Below, piece after piece: positions 57,066 to 64,000 of a stretch of DNA of 64,000 nt; the first letter of the stretch is position 1; each line of letters starts with the position of its first letter. The translations under genes were made by a program, and so were the position numbers. The notes under the pieces were generated by a model. It was given only the letters and a program-made list of their open reading frames with translations. It did not search any database and was not told the origin of the DNA. The DNA is taken from assembly GCF_001983175.1 (NCBI RefSeq), contig NZ_MNPW01000003.1:372001-436000 (forward strand), written 5' to 3'. The DNA is from Pseudomonas cedrina subsp. cedrina (GTDB lineage Bacteria; Pseudomonadota; Gammaproteobacteria; Pseudomonadales; Pseudomonadaceae).

Positions 57066-58049
57066 ATGACCGCGCAATCCGCACAACACTGCATCAATGC
57101 ACTGACCGGTGCCGCCCCTGATACTCGCTCGCCACTGGACACCGTGATCAGTATGGCCGACACGCTCGAATCCAGCCGTAACGCCTGGGTTATCCGTGGC
57201 CAGTCAAGCTCGCGGCGCGTAGGCGGTTGGCCAACCTGGTTCGCGCGCAACACCGCCGAAAAACCGCTGCTGTACCTGCACCGCGCGGCGTCGTCGGCAC
57301 AGTTGTGTGCGCTGGCCCAGGAGACGGCGCAGCGCGGCATCCTGTGCAACGACATCCAGAACAATCCTTCGCAACCTTCCCTGCCGCTGTGGCTGACGAG
57401 CAACCCGCGCTGCACGCCGTACGACCCGGCCTCCGGCGAGGAGGCCCGTGCCATTGTGCTGGCGGGACTGCGTGCGCTGTATGTCGACGGCAAGCCGGGT
57501 TTCTATTACCTGGCCCTGCATGATCAGCACAGCGTGGTGCCCTTGGCTGGACAGGACCGTGAGGCCGCGCTCAAGGGCATGTATCCGATACGGCGCGACA
57601 CTGCCGGGGATGTGCGGCTGCTCGGCGCAGGCCGGGCGCTTGCAGAAACGGTACACGCCGCGCACCTGCTGGAGCAGGACTGGCACGTTACGGCGCACGT
57701 GTGGAGTTGCCCCAGCTATACGCGGCTGGCCCGAGAGGCGGCAATGGCGCAACGCTGGAATCGCCTGCATCCCTTGGCGCCCAAACGCAGCTGCCATTTG
57801 CGTGATTGCCTGGCGGATAGCGCAGCACCCGTCATTGCTGTCACGGGTTACCCCCAGGCGATCGTGGATCAGTTGTCGGCCTATGTAGACGCGCCGTTTG
57901 TGGCGTTGGGCGCGGGGTCGGTACAGGCGACGGCGCCGAGTCGGTATTGGGTTGTGGTAGCGGCGCTCAAGGCGTTGGCGGATGAGGGGCGGGTTGATGC
58001 GCGGCAAGTGGAGGTGGCGATGGATCGCTACGCATTGAAATGCAATTAA
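57066..58049 (+). CDS. C-terminal fragment homologue of homodimeric 2-oxoacid dehydrogenase E1
   Basis: A 327-residue protein. From about residue 70 on it aligns by eye with residues about 626-886 of the E1 encoded at 58905: NDIQNNPSQPSLPLWLTSNP, then YDPASGEEARAIVLAGLRAL for YDPTFAYELAVIIREGMRRM, LLGAGRALAETVHAAHLLEQ for LMGSGSILREVMAAAELLQK, and VVAALKALADEGRVD near the end. It thus keeps the end of the pyrimidine domain and the C-terminal domain. The GDG...N thiamin-diphosphate motif is missing, so it cannot work as E1 alone. The frame is intact and has its own AGGTG site and operator. It may be a regulatory partner of the full E1, or a decayed paralogue. Confidence 0.8.
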   Translation: MTAQSAQHCINALTGAAPDTRSPLDTVISMADTLESSRNAWVIRGQSSSRRVGGWPTWFARNTAEKPLLYLHRAASSAQLCALAQETAQRGILCNDIQNNPSQPSLPLWLTSNPRCTPYDPASGEEARAIVLAGLRALYVDGKPGFYYLALHDQHSVVPLAGQDREAALKGMYPIRRDTAGDVRLLGAGRALAETVHAAHLLEQDWHVTAHVWSCPSYTRLAREAAMAQRWNRLHPLAPKRSCHLRDCLADSAAPVIAVTGYPQAIVDQLSAYVDAPFVALGAGSVQATAPSRYWVVVAALKALADEGRVDARQVEVAMDRYALKCN

Positions 58050-58117
58050 GGGTGGGAGCTTGCTACCGAGGCGGCCTTACAGCCGACAGATATAGAGCTG
58101 GTGAAACGCAGGGCAAA

Positions 58118-58206
58118 TGTGGGAGCGGGCTTGCTCGCGAATGCGGTGTGTCAGTGAATACATCTTTGACTGAACCACTGCATTCGCGAGCAAGCCCGCT
58201 CCCACA
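58118..58206. repeat. REPIN between the E1 fragment and the MarR gene
   Basis: Ends TGTGGGAGCGGGCTTGCTCG and complement, with a core GAATGCGGTGTGTCAGTGAA... and inverse CACTGCATTCGCG. It is the same family as 28333-28431. Another REP half (GGGAGCCAGCTCCCACAGG) lies at 58257-58275. Confidence 0.8.
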
Positions 58207-58290
58207 ATTAAATCGCAATAAGCCAGTTAAATACTTTTCGCCTGGCAGACCGCCACGGGAGCCAGCTCCCACAGGAGTATTTCGTTGCTG

Positions 58291-58761
58291 TCAGGACTTG
58301 CGTCGCCCGCGCGTCTGGACGCCCGCCTCCATCGCCAACCCGGCGGTGCGCTCCAGGGCATCGGCAAACCCCTGGCGTTGCTCCGGCTCGATCTGCGACA
58401 GGAACAACTCATCCACGGTGCTTTCGTAGATCGTCCACATTTTTTTACGCAGCAATCGCCCGGCATCGGTGATTGAGGCAAACGCCGCGCGGCCGTCGCC
58501 ATCAGAGCGGGAACGCAGCACAAGGCCGTCCTTTTCGAGGCGGTCGACCAGGCGGGTGAGGTTGTAGCGCTCGATGGCCAGCACATCCGCCAGCTCATGC
58601 ATGCGACGGGTGCCGTCGGGGCCGCTTTCCAGGCCCCAGAGCGCGTCGTACCAGGCATACGGCGGCAAGCCCGCCTCGGCCAGGCGGCGTTCGATTTCAC
58701 GGATGACCGTCCTGTGGGCCCTGACAAACCGGAACCATACATCAGGCTCTTTCGACGACAT
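58291..58761 (-). CDS. MarR-family regulator of the E1 locus
   Basis: A 156-residue winged-helix regulator. HTH about residues 55-80 (ELADVLAIERYNLTRLVDRL) with the wing RSRSDGDGRAAFASIT. It is divergent from the E1 gene at 58905 and probably represses it through TTGCAATTGCAA at 58832-58843. The same site before the E1 fragment gene suggests control of both. The ATG at 58761 is chosen over a TTG eight codons upstream. Confidence 0.9.
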   Translation of the reverse strand: MSSKEPDVWFRFVRAHRTVIREIERRLAEAGLPPYAWYDALWGLESGPDGTRRMHELADVLAIERYNLTRLVDRLEKDGLVLRSRSDGDGRAAFASITDAGRLLRKKMWTIYESTVDELFLSQIEPEQRQGFADALERTAGLAMEAGVQTRGRRKS

Positions 58762-58831
58762 GCAACACCATCCGGGCGATTTCAAGAAGGTTGCAATAGT
58801 AGCTCATCCCGCGCTAGATTTAGTTATGTAG

Positions 58832-58843
58832 TTGCAATTGCAA
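58832..58843 (+). promoter_or_regulatory. Palindromic MarR operator candidate upstream of the E1 gene
   Basis: TTGCAATTGCAA lies midway between the divergent MarR and E1 starts, identical to 57003-57014. A half site TTGCAAT lies near 58790 inside the MarR gene's leader. Confidence 0.65.
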
Positions 58844-58904
58844 TTAGTTTGACGGCGTTTCCACAAAGCGCCGTCGCTTGAATCCGCCTACCCAGGAGCC
58901 CCAC

Positions 58905-61565
58905 ATGACCCCGAACAACGCAGTCGGACGCGACGACGACCCGCAGGAAACCCGCGAGTGGCTGGAGTCCATCGAATCGGTGCTATCCACCGAAGGCCGC
59001 CCGCGCGCCCACTACCTGATCGATCAACTGCTGGATTTCGACGTGGCGCGCCATGGCGACTTCTACGGGCGCGTCACCACGCCCTACGTCAACAGCATCC
59101 CGGTGGACCGTCAATTGCCCTACCCCGGCGACCTGGCGATCGAACGCCGAACCAACGCGTACATCCGCTGGAACGCCATGGCGATGGTGTTGCGTGCAGG
59201 CAAGCACTCCGGGGTGGGTGGCCACATCGCCACTTATGCGTCAGCCGCGGTGCTGTATGACGTAGGCTTCGACCATTTTTTCCGTGGCCGTACCGAGGCC
59301 TTTGACGGCGACCTGGTGTACATACAAGGCCACTCATCCCCCGGCATCTACGGCCGCGCCTACCTGGAAGGCCGCATCAGCGAAGCACAACTCGACAACT
59401 TCCGCCGCGAGGCCGGCGGTGAAGGCATCTCGTCCTACCCGCACCCACGCCTGATGCCGGACTTCTGGCAATTCCCTACCGTGTCCATGGGGCTCGGGCC
59501 GATCACCGCTGCTTACCAGGCCCGCTTCATGCGCTACTTGGAACTGCGCGCGCTCAAGCCGCATCAGGGCCGCAAGGTCTGGGCCTTCCTGGGTGATGGC
59601 GAAATGGACCAACCGGAATCCCTGGCTGCCATCTCACTGGCCGGGCGCGAGAAACTCGACAACCTGATCTTCGTGGTCAACTGCAACCTGCAACGCCTGG
59701 ACGGTCCCGTGCGTGGCAACGCCAAGGTGATCCAGGAGTTTGAAAGCCTGTACCGTGCCGCCGGCTGGAACGTGATCAAGGTGATCTGGGGCGGCGGCTG
59801 GGACGCACTGCTGGAAAAGGACTCAACCGGCCTGCTGCGCCAACGCATGATGGAATGCGTGGACGGCGATTATCAAAACTACAAATCACAGAATGGCGCC
59901 TATGTGCGCGAGCATTTCTTCGGCAAATACCCGGAGCTCCTGGCGTTGGTTGCAGACATGTCCGACGACGATATCTGGAAACTCTCACGAGGCGGGCATG
60001 ACCCCGACAAGGTCTACAACGCCTACGCCGCTGCCGTGCGCCACCGTGGCCAACCCACGGTGATCCTGGCGAAAACCGTGAAGGGTTTTGGCATGGGTGA
60101 AGCCGGCGAAGGCCAGAACATCAATCACCAGTTGAAGAAGATGGGCGCCGATGCGGTGAGAGCGTTCCGCGACCGCTTCGGCCTGGAAGTGGCCGACGAC
60201 CAGCTCGCCGACATTCCCTACCTCAAGCCTGCCGCCGATAGCGCAGAAGCGCGCTACTTCGCCGCCCGCCGCCAGGCCCTCGGCGGCTACGTACCGGCGC
60301 GCCACAGTGCGGTGCAACCGCTGCAAATCCCGGAACTCTCGGCGTTCGCGACTCAGCTCAAAGACACCGGCGAGCGCGCAATCTCGACCACCATGGCATT
60401 CGTGCGCATCCTCGGCACCCTGCTCAAGGACCCACACCTGGGCAAGCTGATCGTGCCCATCGTGCCGGACGAATCGCGCACCTTCGGCATGGAAAGCCTG
60501 TTCCGCCAGATTGGTATCCATTCTGCCGTCGGCCAGCTCTATACCCCACAGGACGCAGGGCAACTGAGCTACTACAAGGAAAGCAAGGACGGACAAATTA
60601 TGCAGGAAGGCCTGAATGAATCCGGCGCCATTTCCTCATGGATCGCGGCAAGCACGTCCTACAGCAACCACGGCCTGATGACCGTGCCGTTCTATATCTT
60701 TTATTCGATGTTCGGCTTCCAGCGGGTCGGCGACCTCGCCTGGGCGGCGGGTGACGCGCGAGCGCGCGGATTCCTGCTGGGCGCCACGGCCGGTCGCACC
60801 ACATTGATGGGCGAAGGCTTGCAGCATGACGACGGCCACAGCCATATCCTGTCGTCGGTGATTCCGTGCTGCGTGTCCTACGACCCGACGTTTGCCTACG
60901 AACTGGCGGTAATCATTCGTGAGGGCATGCGGCGCATGTATGTCGAACAAGAGGACATTTACTACTACATCACCCTGCTCAACGAAAACTACCCGCACCC
61001 GGCGATGCCCGAAGGCGCGGACGAGGGGATTCTCAAGGGCATGTATCGATTGAGCACGAGCAAACACGCGCAAGTCCAACTGATGGGCAGTGGCTCGATC
61101 CTGCGGGAAGTGATGGCAGCCGCTGAACTGCTGCAGAAGGATTTCGGCCTGCACAGCGACATATGGAGCGCCACCAGCCTCACTGAGCTGCGCCGTGACG
61201 GTCATGAGGTGGAGCGATGGAACCTGCTGCACCCGCAGGACGAGCCACGGACCAGCTATGTGGAGCAACGCCTGGCGGGCCAACCGGGGCCGCTGGTGGT
61301 GGCGACGGACTACATGAAGCTCTTCGCCGACCAGATCCGCCCATTCGTGACAGGCCGTCGCTTCGTGGCGCTGGGCACCGACGGCTTCGGGCAATCGGAT
61401 ACCCGGGAAACCCTACGCGCGTTCTTTGAAGTGGACCGGCACTTCATCGCACTGGCGGCCTTGAAGGCACTGGCCGATGACGGTGTGATCGGACGCGACA
61501 AGGTCAGCGAGGCGATCAGCCGCTACGGGATCAACGTCGACAAGGCGAACCCCGTAGCGGTCTGA
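58905..61565 (+). CDS. Homodimeric-type 2-oxoacid (pyruvate) dehydrogenase E1
   Basis: An 886-residue E1 of the AceE/MdeB type, decarboxylating a 2-oxoacid with thiamin diphosphate and passing the acyl group to a lipoyl E2. The ThDP motif is GDGEMDQPES (Asp231) with FVVNCNLQRLDG. The lengths and domain order (ThDP 1-470, pyrimidine 471-700, C-terminal 701-886) match AceE. No E2 or E3 gene lies beside it, so this is probably a second E1 that borrows E2/E3 from elsewhere. The known MdeB of P. putida, linked to 2-oxobutyrate, is such a case. Substrate here is inferred. The ATG at 58905 has AGGAG 8 bp upstream. Confidence 0.93.
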   Translation: MTPNNAVGRDDDPQETREWLESIESVLSTEGRPRAHYLIDQLLDFDVARHGDFYGRVTTPYVNSIPVDRQLPYPGDLAIERRTNAYIRWNAMAMVLRAGKHSGVGGHIATYASAAVLYDVGFDHFFRGRTEAFDGDLVYIQGHSSPGIYGRAYLEGRISEAQLDNFRREAGGEGISSYPHPRLMPDFWQFPTVSMGLGPITAAYQARFMRYLELRALKPHQGRKVWAFLGDGEMDQPESLAAISLAGREKLDNLIFVVNCNLQRLDGPVRGNAKVIQEFESLYRAAGWNVIKVIWGGGWDALLEKDSTGLLRQRMMECVDGDYQNYKSQNGAYVREHFFGKYPELLALVADMSDDDIWKLSRGGHDPDKVYNAYAAAVRHRGQPTVILAKTVKGFGMGEAGEGQNINHQLKKMGADAVRAFRDRFGLEVADDQLADIPYLKPAADSAEARYFAARRQALGGYVPARHSAVQPLQIPELSAFATQLKDTGERAISTTMAFVRILGTLLKDPHLGKLIVPIVPDESRTFGMESLFRQIGIHSAVGQLYTPQDAGQLSYYKESKDGQIMQEGLNESGAISSWIAASTSYSNHGLMTVPFYIFYSMFGFQRVGDLAWAAGDARARGFLLGATAGRTTLMGEGLQHDDGHSHILSSVIPCCVSYDPTFAYELAVIIREGMRRMYVEQEDIYYYITLLNENYPHPAMPEGADEGILKGMYRLSTSKHAQVQLMGSGSILREVMAAAELLQKDFGLHSDIWSATSLTELRRDGHEVERWNLLHPQDEPRTSYVEQRLAGQPGPLVVATDYMKLFADQIRPFVTGRRFVALGTDGFGQSDTRETLRAFFEVDRHFIALAALKALADDGVIGRDKVSEAISRYGINVDKANPVAV

Positions 61566-61566
61566 G

Positions 61567-62349
61567 TTACTGCGCAGGCGTCGGCAGGGGCGGAATCGCT
61601 TCTGTCGGCGGCGCCAGTTCCGGATTTGTGGCTGGCGGAGCGGGCTCTGCTTGCGGAGCAATCGGCGCGGCCTCGGCAGGTGGCGTGACCGGTTGTGAAG
61701 CGTTGGGTACCGCAGGCTCTTCCTTCGGCGGCTCGACCTTCTCGGCAGCCGGGGCAGCCTTGGGTTCCGGAACGCCCAGGTCAGCCTTGGGCTTCTCAGG
61801 GATATTTTCGGCCTTCTTCACTTCCTGAGGCAGGAACACATCCACCAACGCGAAGTAACGATCGTAGAATTTCGGCGCCGAAACGGTCTCGCTGGCCACC
61901 TTCACCATCGAGTCGTCGGTGGATCCGATCGGCATCGATACCGAACCCAGTACCCCGACACCCAGGCTCGCGGAGTTGTTGACCTTCTTCAGCGCATAAC
62001 GGTCCTGCAAGGCATTGGCAAACATCGTCGAATGGTTGGTGCCTTTGCCATCATCGGCACACACGACGTTGAAGCTGATTTGCAGGTGGGACTCGCCGGT
62101 CTGCTGGAAGCTCTTGTTACCCACGACCAGCTTTGGATCGCTGCTGGTGATGATGTAGCCCTGGCTCAGCAAGGCACGCCGCGCAGCCTCACACGCCGCG
62201 ACATCAGTCACCGGGTAATCGCGCGAGAACGTGCCGGAGTCGTCGAAATTCTCGTGTTCATAAATAGCGGTCTTGGGTGACGAGCAGCCCGCGGCGCCCG
62301 CCAACACCAGCGCCAGCCCGAGGCTACGCAAGTGAAATGATGTCGACAT
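61567..62349 (-). CDS. DUF2242-like lipoprotein with proline-rich tail
   Basis: A 260-residue putative lipoprotein. The signal ends VLAGAAGC (Cys about residue 22), a loose lipobox. Residues about 25-170 resemble the DUF2242 domain (DYPVTDVAACEAARRALLSQ, GESHLQISFNVVCADD). Residues about 175-260 are a low-complexity Pro/Ala/Glu tail that may span the cell wall. Function unknown. The stop lies one base beyond the convergent E1 stop. Confidence 0.8.
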   Translation of the reverse strand: MSTSFHLRSLGLALVLAGAAGCSSPKTAIYEHENFDDSGTFSRDYPVTDVAACEAARRALLSQGYIITSSDPKLVVGNKSFQQTGESHLQISFNVVCADDGKGTNHSTMFANALQDRYALKKVNNSASLGVGVLGSVSMPIGSTDDSMVKVASETVSAPKFYDRYFALVDVFLPQEVKKAENIPEKPKADLGVPEPKAAPAAEKVEPPKEEPAVPNASQPVTPPAEAAPIAPQAEPAPPATNPELAPPTEAIPPLPTPAQ

Positions 62350-62438
62350 TGAAAATCCTGAGGAAAACGGTCCGGGCGGTATTGTGCAACAGAACGAGGC
62401 CTTGGCGCGCGCATTCCTGTCGGTAAAACGTCACAGCC

Positions 62439-63338
62439 TCAGGCGACAGGGCCTGCAGGAAAAAGCCCTGCGCACATGTGATCAATAAACACGCGCAGTT
62501 TGGCCGAGGCATGGCGACTTGACGGCCACAACATCCAGAAACTGCCCCGGTGTTCCATGTAGTCATCCAGCACCCTCTGCAGGCGCCCTTCGTGCACGGC
62601 CTGGTTGACCATATAGTCCGGCAGGCAGGCGATGCCCAGCCCTTCGTGCACCACATGATTGAGGGACTCGATAGTGGTGCTGACCAGCGAGGTACGCAAC
62701 GTAGGCTCCGCCGCGCCGGGTACCCGCCGTAGCGGCCACGGCTCCAGTTTGCCGGTGGCGCAGAACTTGTGGCGCAGGCAAGCGTGATCGCTCAACTGCT
62801 GAGGTTGCTGCGGGGTACCGTACTGCTGGAAGTAGCCGGGTGTTCCCACCAGCACCAATTGGTAGTGCCCCAGATGGCGGGCCATCAAGCGCGAATCCTC
62901 CGGCTTGCCCGTGCGAATCACCGCGTCGAAGCCTTCCTCGATGACATCCACCATTCGGTCGGAAAAATCCACGTCCAACTCAACAGCCGGATAGGCGCGC
63001 ATAAACTCGCTGAGTACCGGCATCAACAAGCCACGCACCTGCGGCACGCTGATACGCAACTTGCCACGGGGCATAGCGCTGGCCTCGGTCAGCTCCAGCT
63101 CCGCGGCCTCGACTTCGGCCAGAATCCGGCGGGAGCGCTCAAGCAACAGCGCGCCCTCGCTGGTCAGCGTGATGCTGCGGGTGCTGCGATGAAACAAGCG
63201 CACGCCCAGGCGCTGTTCCATTCGGGCGATGCTTTTGCCCACGGCCGACGACGATACGCCCAGCACGCGACCGGCGGCGGTGAAACTGCGGGTGTCCGCC
63301 ACCTGCACGAACACCGAAAGGCTGCCCAGACTGTCCAT
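62439..63338 (-). CDS. LysR-family transcriptional regulator
   Basis: A 299-residue LTTR of the CrgA-like subgroup. HTH: LSVFVQVADTRSFTAAGRVL and SSSAVGKSIARMEQRLGVRL. The effector domain contains VPQVRGLLMPVLSEFMRAYP. Start at the ATG 63338; a GTG two codons earlier is possible. It is divergent from an MFS gene 116 bp away and probably controls it. Confidence 0.9.
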   Translation of the reverse strand: MDSLGSLSVFVQVADTRSFTAAGRVLGVSSSAVGKSIARMEQRLGVRLFHRSTRSITLTSEGALLLERSRRILAEVEAAELELTEASAMPRGKLRISVPQVRGLLMPVLSEFMRAYPAVELDVDFSDRMVDVIEEGFDAVIRTGKPEDSRLMARHLGHYQLVLVGTPGYFQQYGTPQQPQQLSDHACLRHKFCATGKLEPWPLRRVPGAAEPTLRTSLVSTTIESLNHVVHEGLGIACLPDYMVNQAVHEGRLQRVLDDYMEHRGSFWMLWPSSRHASAKLRVFIDHMCAGLFPAGPVA

Positions 63339-63454
63339 GATCACGCCTGTTGATTGCGGACACCTGTGTCCGTTATGTTCGGCACCTTAGCCTGTTTTTC
63401 CGCCAGCCACAGCCCCGTACCCTGCCTGCTTGACCTTTTGCATGGAAGAGCGCA

Positions 63455-64000
63455 ATGACCTCCCTGACCGATACTTCACTTAAAGCGCGGCCTGAAACAC
63501 TGCCACTGGGTGGCTTGCTGGCCCTGGCCAGTGCCGGCTTTATCACTATCCTCACCGAAGCCATGCCCGCCGGGCTCCTGCCGCAGATGAGCGACGGCCT
63601 GGGTGTGTCGCCCGCGTTGATCGGCCAGTTGGTCACGCTTTACGCCCTCGGGTCACTGATGGCAGCCATCCCGCTGACGCTGCTCACCCGAAGCTGGCGC
63701 CGTCGCCCCCTGTTACTGGTCGCCATCGGCGGCTTTGCGCTGGTCAACAGCGTGACCGCGCTTTCCAACCATTATGGGCTGACCCTGGTGGCACGCTTTT
63801 TCGCCGGTGTATTTGCCGGACTGCTCTGGGCACTGCTGGCCGGTTATGCCAGCCGGATGGTTGCGCCACACTTGCAAGGGCGGGCGATTGCGGTGGCCAT
63901 GCTGGGCGCGCCGTTGGCGCTGTCATTGGGTGTGCCTGCAGGCACCTTCCTGGGTGCCGCGGTTGGCTGGCGCCTGAGTTTCGCGATCATGACCGGGCTG
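63455..64000 (+). CDS. MFS transporter, DHA1 type (3' end outside window)
   Basis: The first 182 codons of a major facilitator protein, running off the right edge. Five to six helices are visible, with ITILTEAMPAGLLPQMSDGL in helix 1 and its loop, and VTLYALGSLMAAIPLTLLTR. This is the pattern of the AraJ/YdhP-type sugar or drug exporters. The ATG at 63455 follows GGAAGAG. It faces a LysR gene. Confidence 0.87.
   Translation, partial: MTSLTDTSLKARPETLPLGGLLALASAGFITILTEAMPAGLLPQMSDGLGVSPALIGQLVTLYALGSLMAAIPLTLLTRSWRRRPLLLVAIGGFALVNSVTALSNHYGLTLVARFFAGVFAGLLWALLAGYASRMVAPHLQGRAIAVAMLGAPLALSLGVPAGTFLGAAVGWRLSFAIMTGL

Overview
The window looks like chromosome of a Pseudomonas of the P. fluorescens group. 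The evidence is high G+C coding sequence, two typical Pseudomonas small RNAs (a CrcZ/CrcY-type RNA and a PrrF-type RNA), a liu leucine-catabolism cluster, an mrp/pha antiporter operon with fused A and B subunits, and many REP/REPIN palindromes between genes. There is no prophage, insertion sequence, rRNA, tRNA or CRISPR array.

Layout. 0-5 kb: the 3' part of a seven-function Mrp (Pha) cation/proton antiporter operon. 5-10 kb: cysS-glnS on the minus strand, then ppiB-lpxH on the plus strand. 10-15 kb: a MarR-controlled tripartite efflux operon (regulator, outer-membrane factor, HlyD adaptor, DHA2 pump) with two matching palindromic operators. 15-24 kb: tamAB, an acetyltransferase, xthA and a PstS-OmpA fusion protein. 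24-26 kb: an acyl-CoA dehydrogenase divergent from a LysR gene. 26-36 kb: leucine/isovalerate catabolism, split into liuR-liuE and liuABCD. A crcY small RNA and a divergent acyl-CoA synthetase lie between the two parts. LiuR-type boxes lie upstream of both transcription units.

36-45 kb: an S24-type repressor that has lost its catalytic dyad, a DUF6124 protein, a PrrF RNA, an M14 carboxypeptidase, an HxlR/MFS pair with duplicated operators, and an ECF sigma/anti-sigma module divergent from a catalase-like protein and a cytochrome b561. The two divergent ECF-type promoters have the same sequence and spacing. zapE and a leucine-rich-repeat protein kinase follow. 46-52 kb: a YebC-family protein, a phosphonate pathway (LysR, phnW, phnX), another cytochrome b561, a PLP-dependent deaminase/desulfhydrase, and five REPIN-like palindromes in tandem with a 182-bp period. 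52-64 kb: fadH, a nitrilase-fold protein without its catalytic cysteine coupled to an AraC gene, a 28-residue acidic protein, a MarR-flanked locus with a complete homodimeric E1 (2-oxoacid dehydrogenase) and a separate C-terminal E1 fragment, a DUF2242 lipoprotein, a LysR regulator and the start of an MFS gene.

The least expected parts are the E1/E1-fragment/MarR locus sharing one palindromic operator, the crcY unit inside the split liu locus, the paired ECF promoters, the inactive S24 repressor and nitrilase homologues, and the tandem REPIN array. All calls come from reading the sequence; no database search was run.
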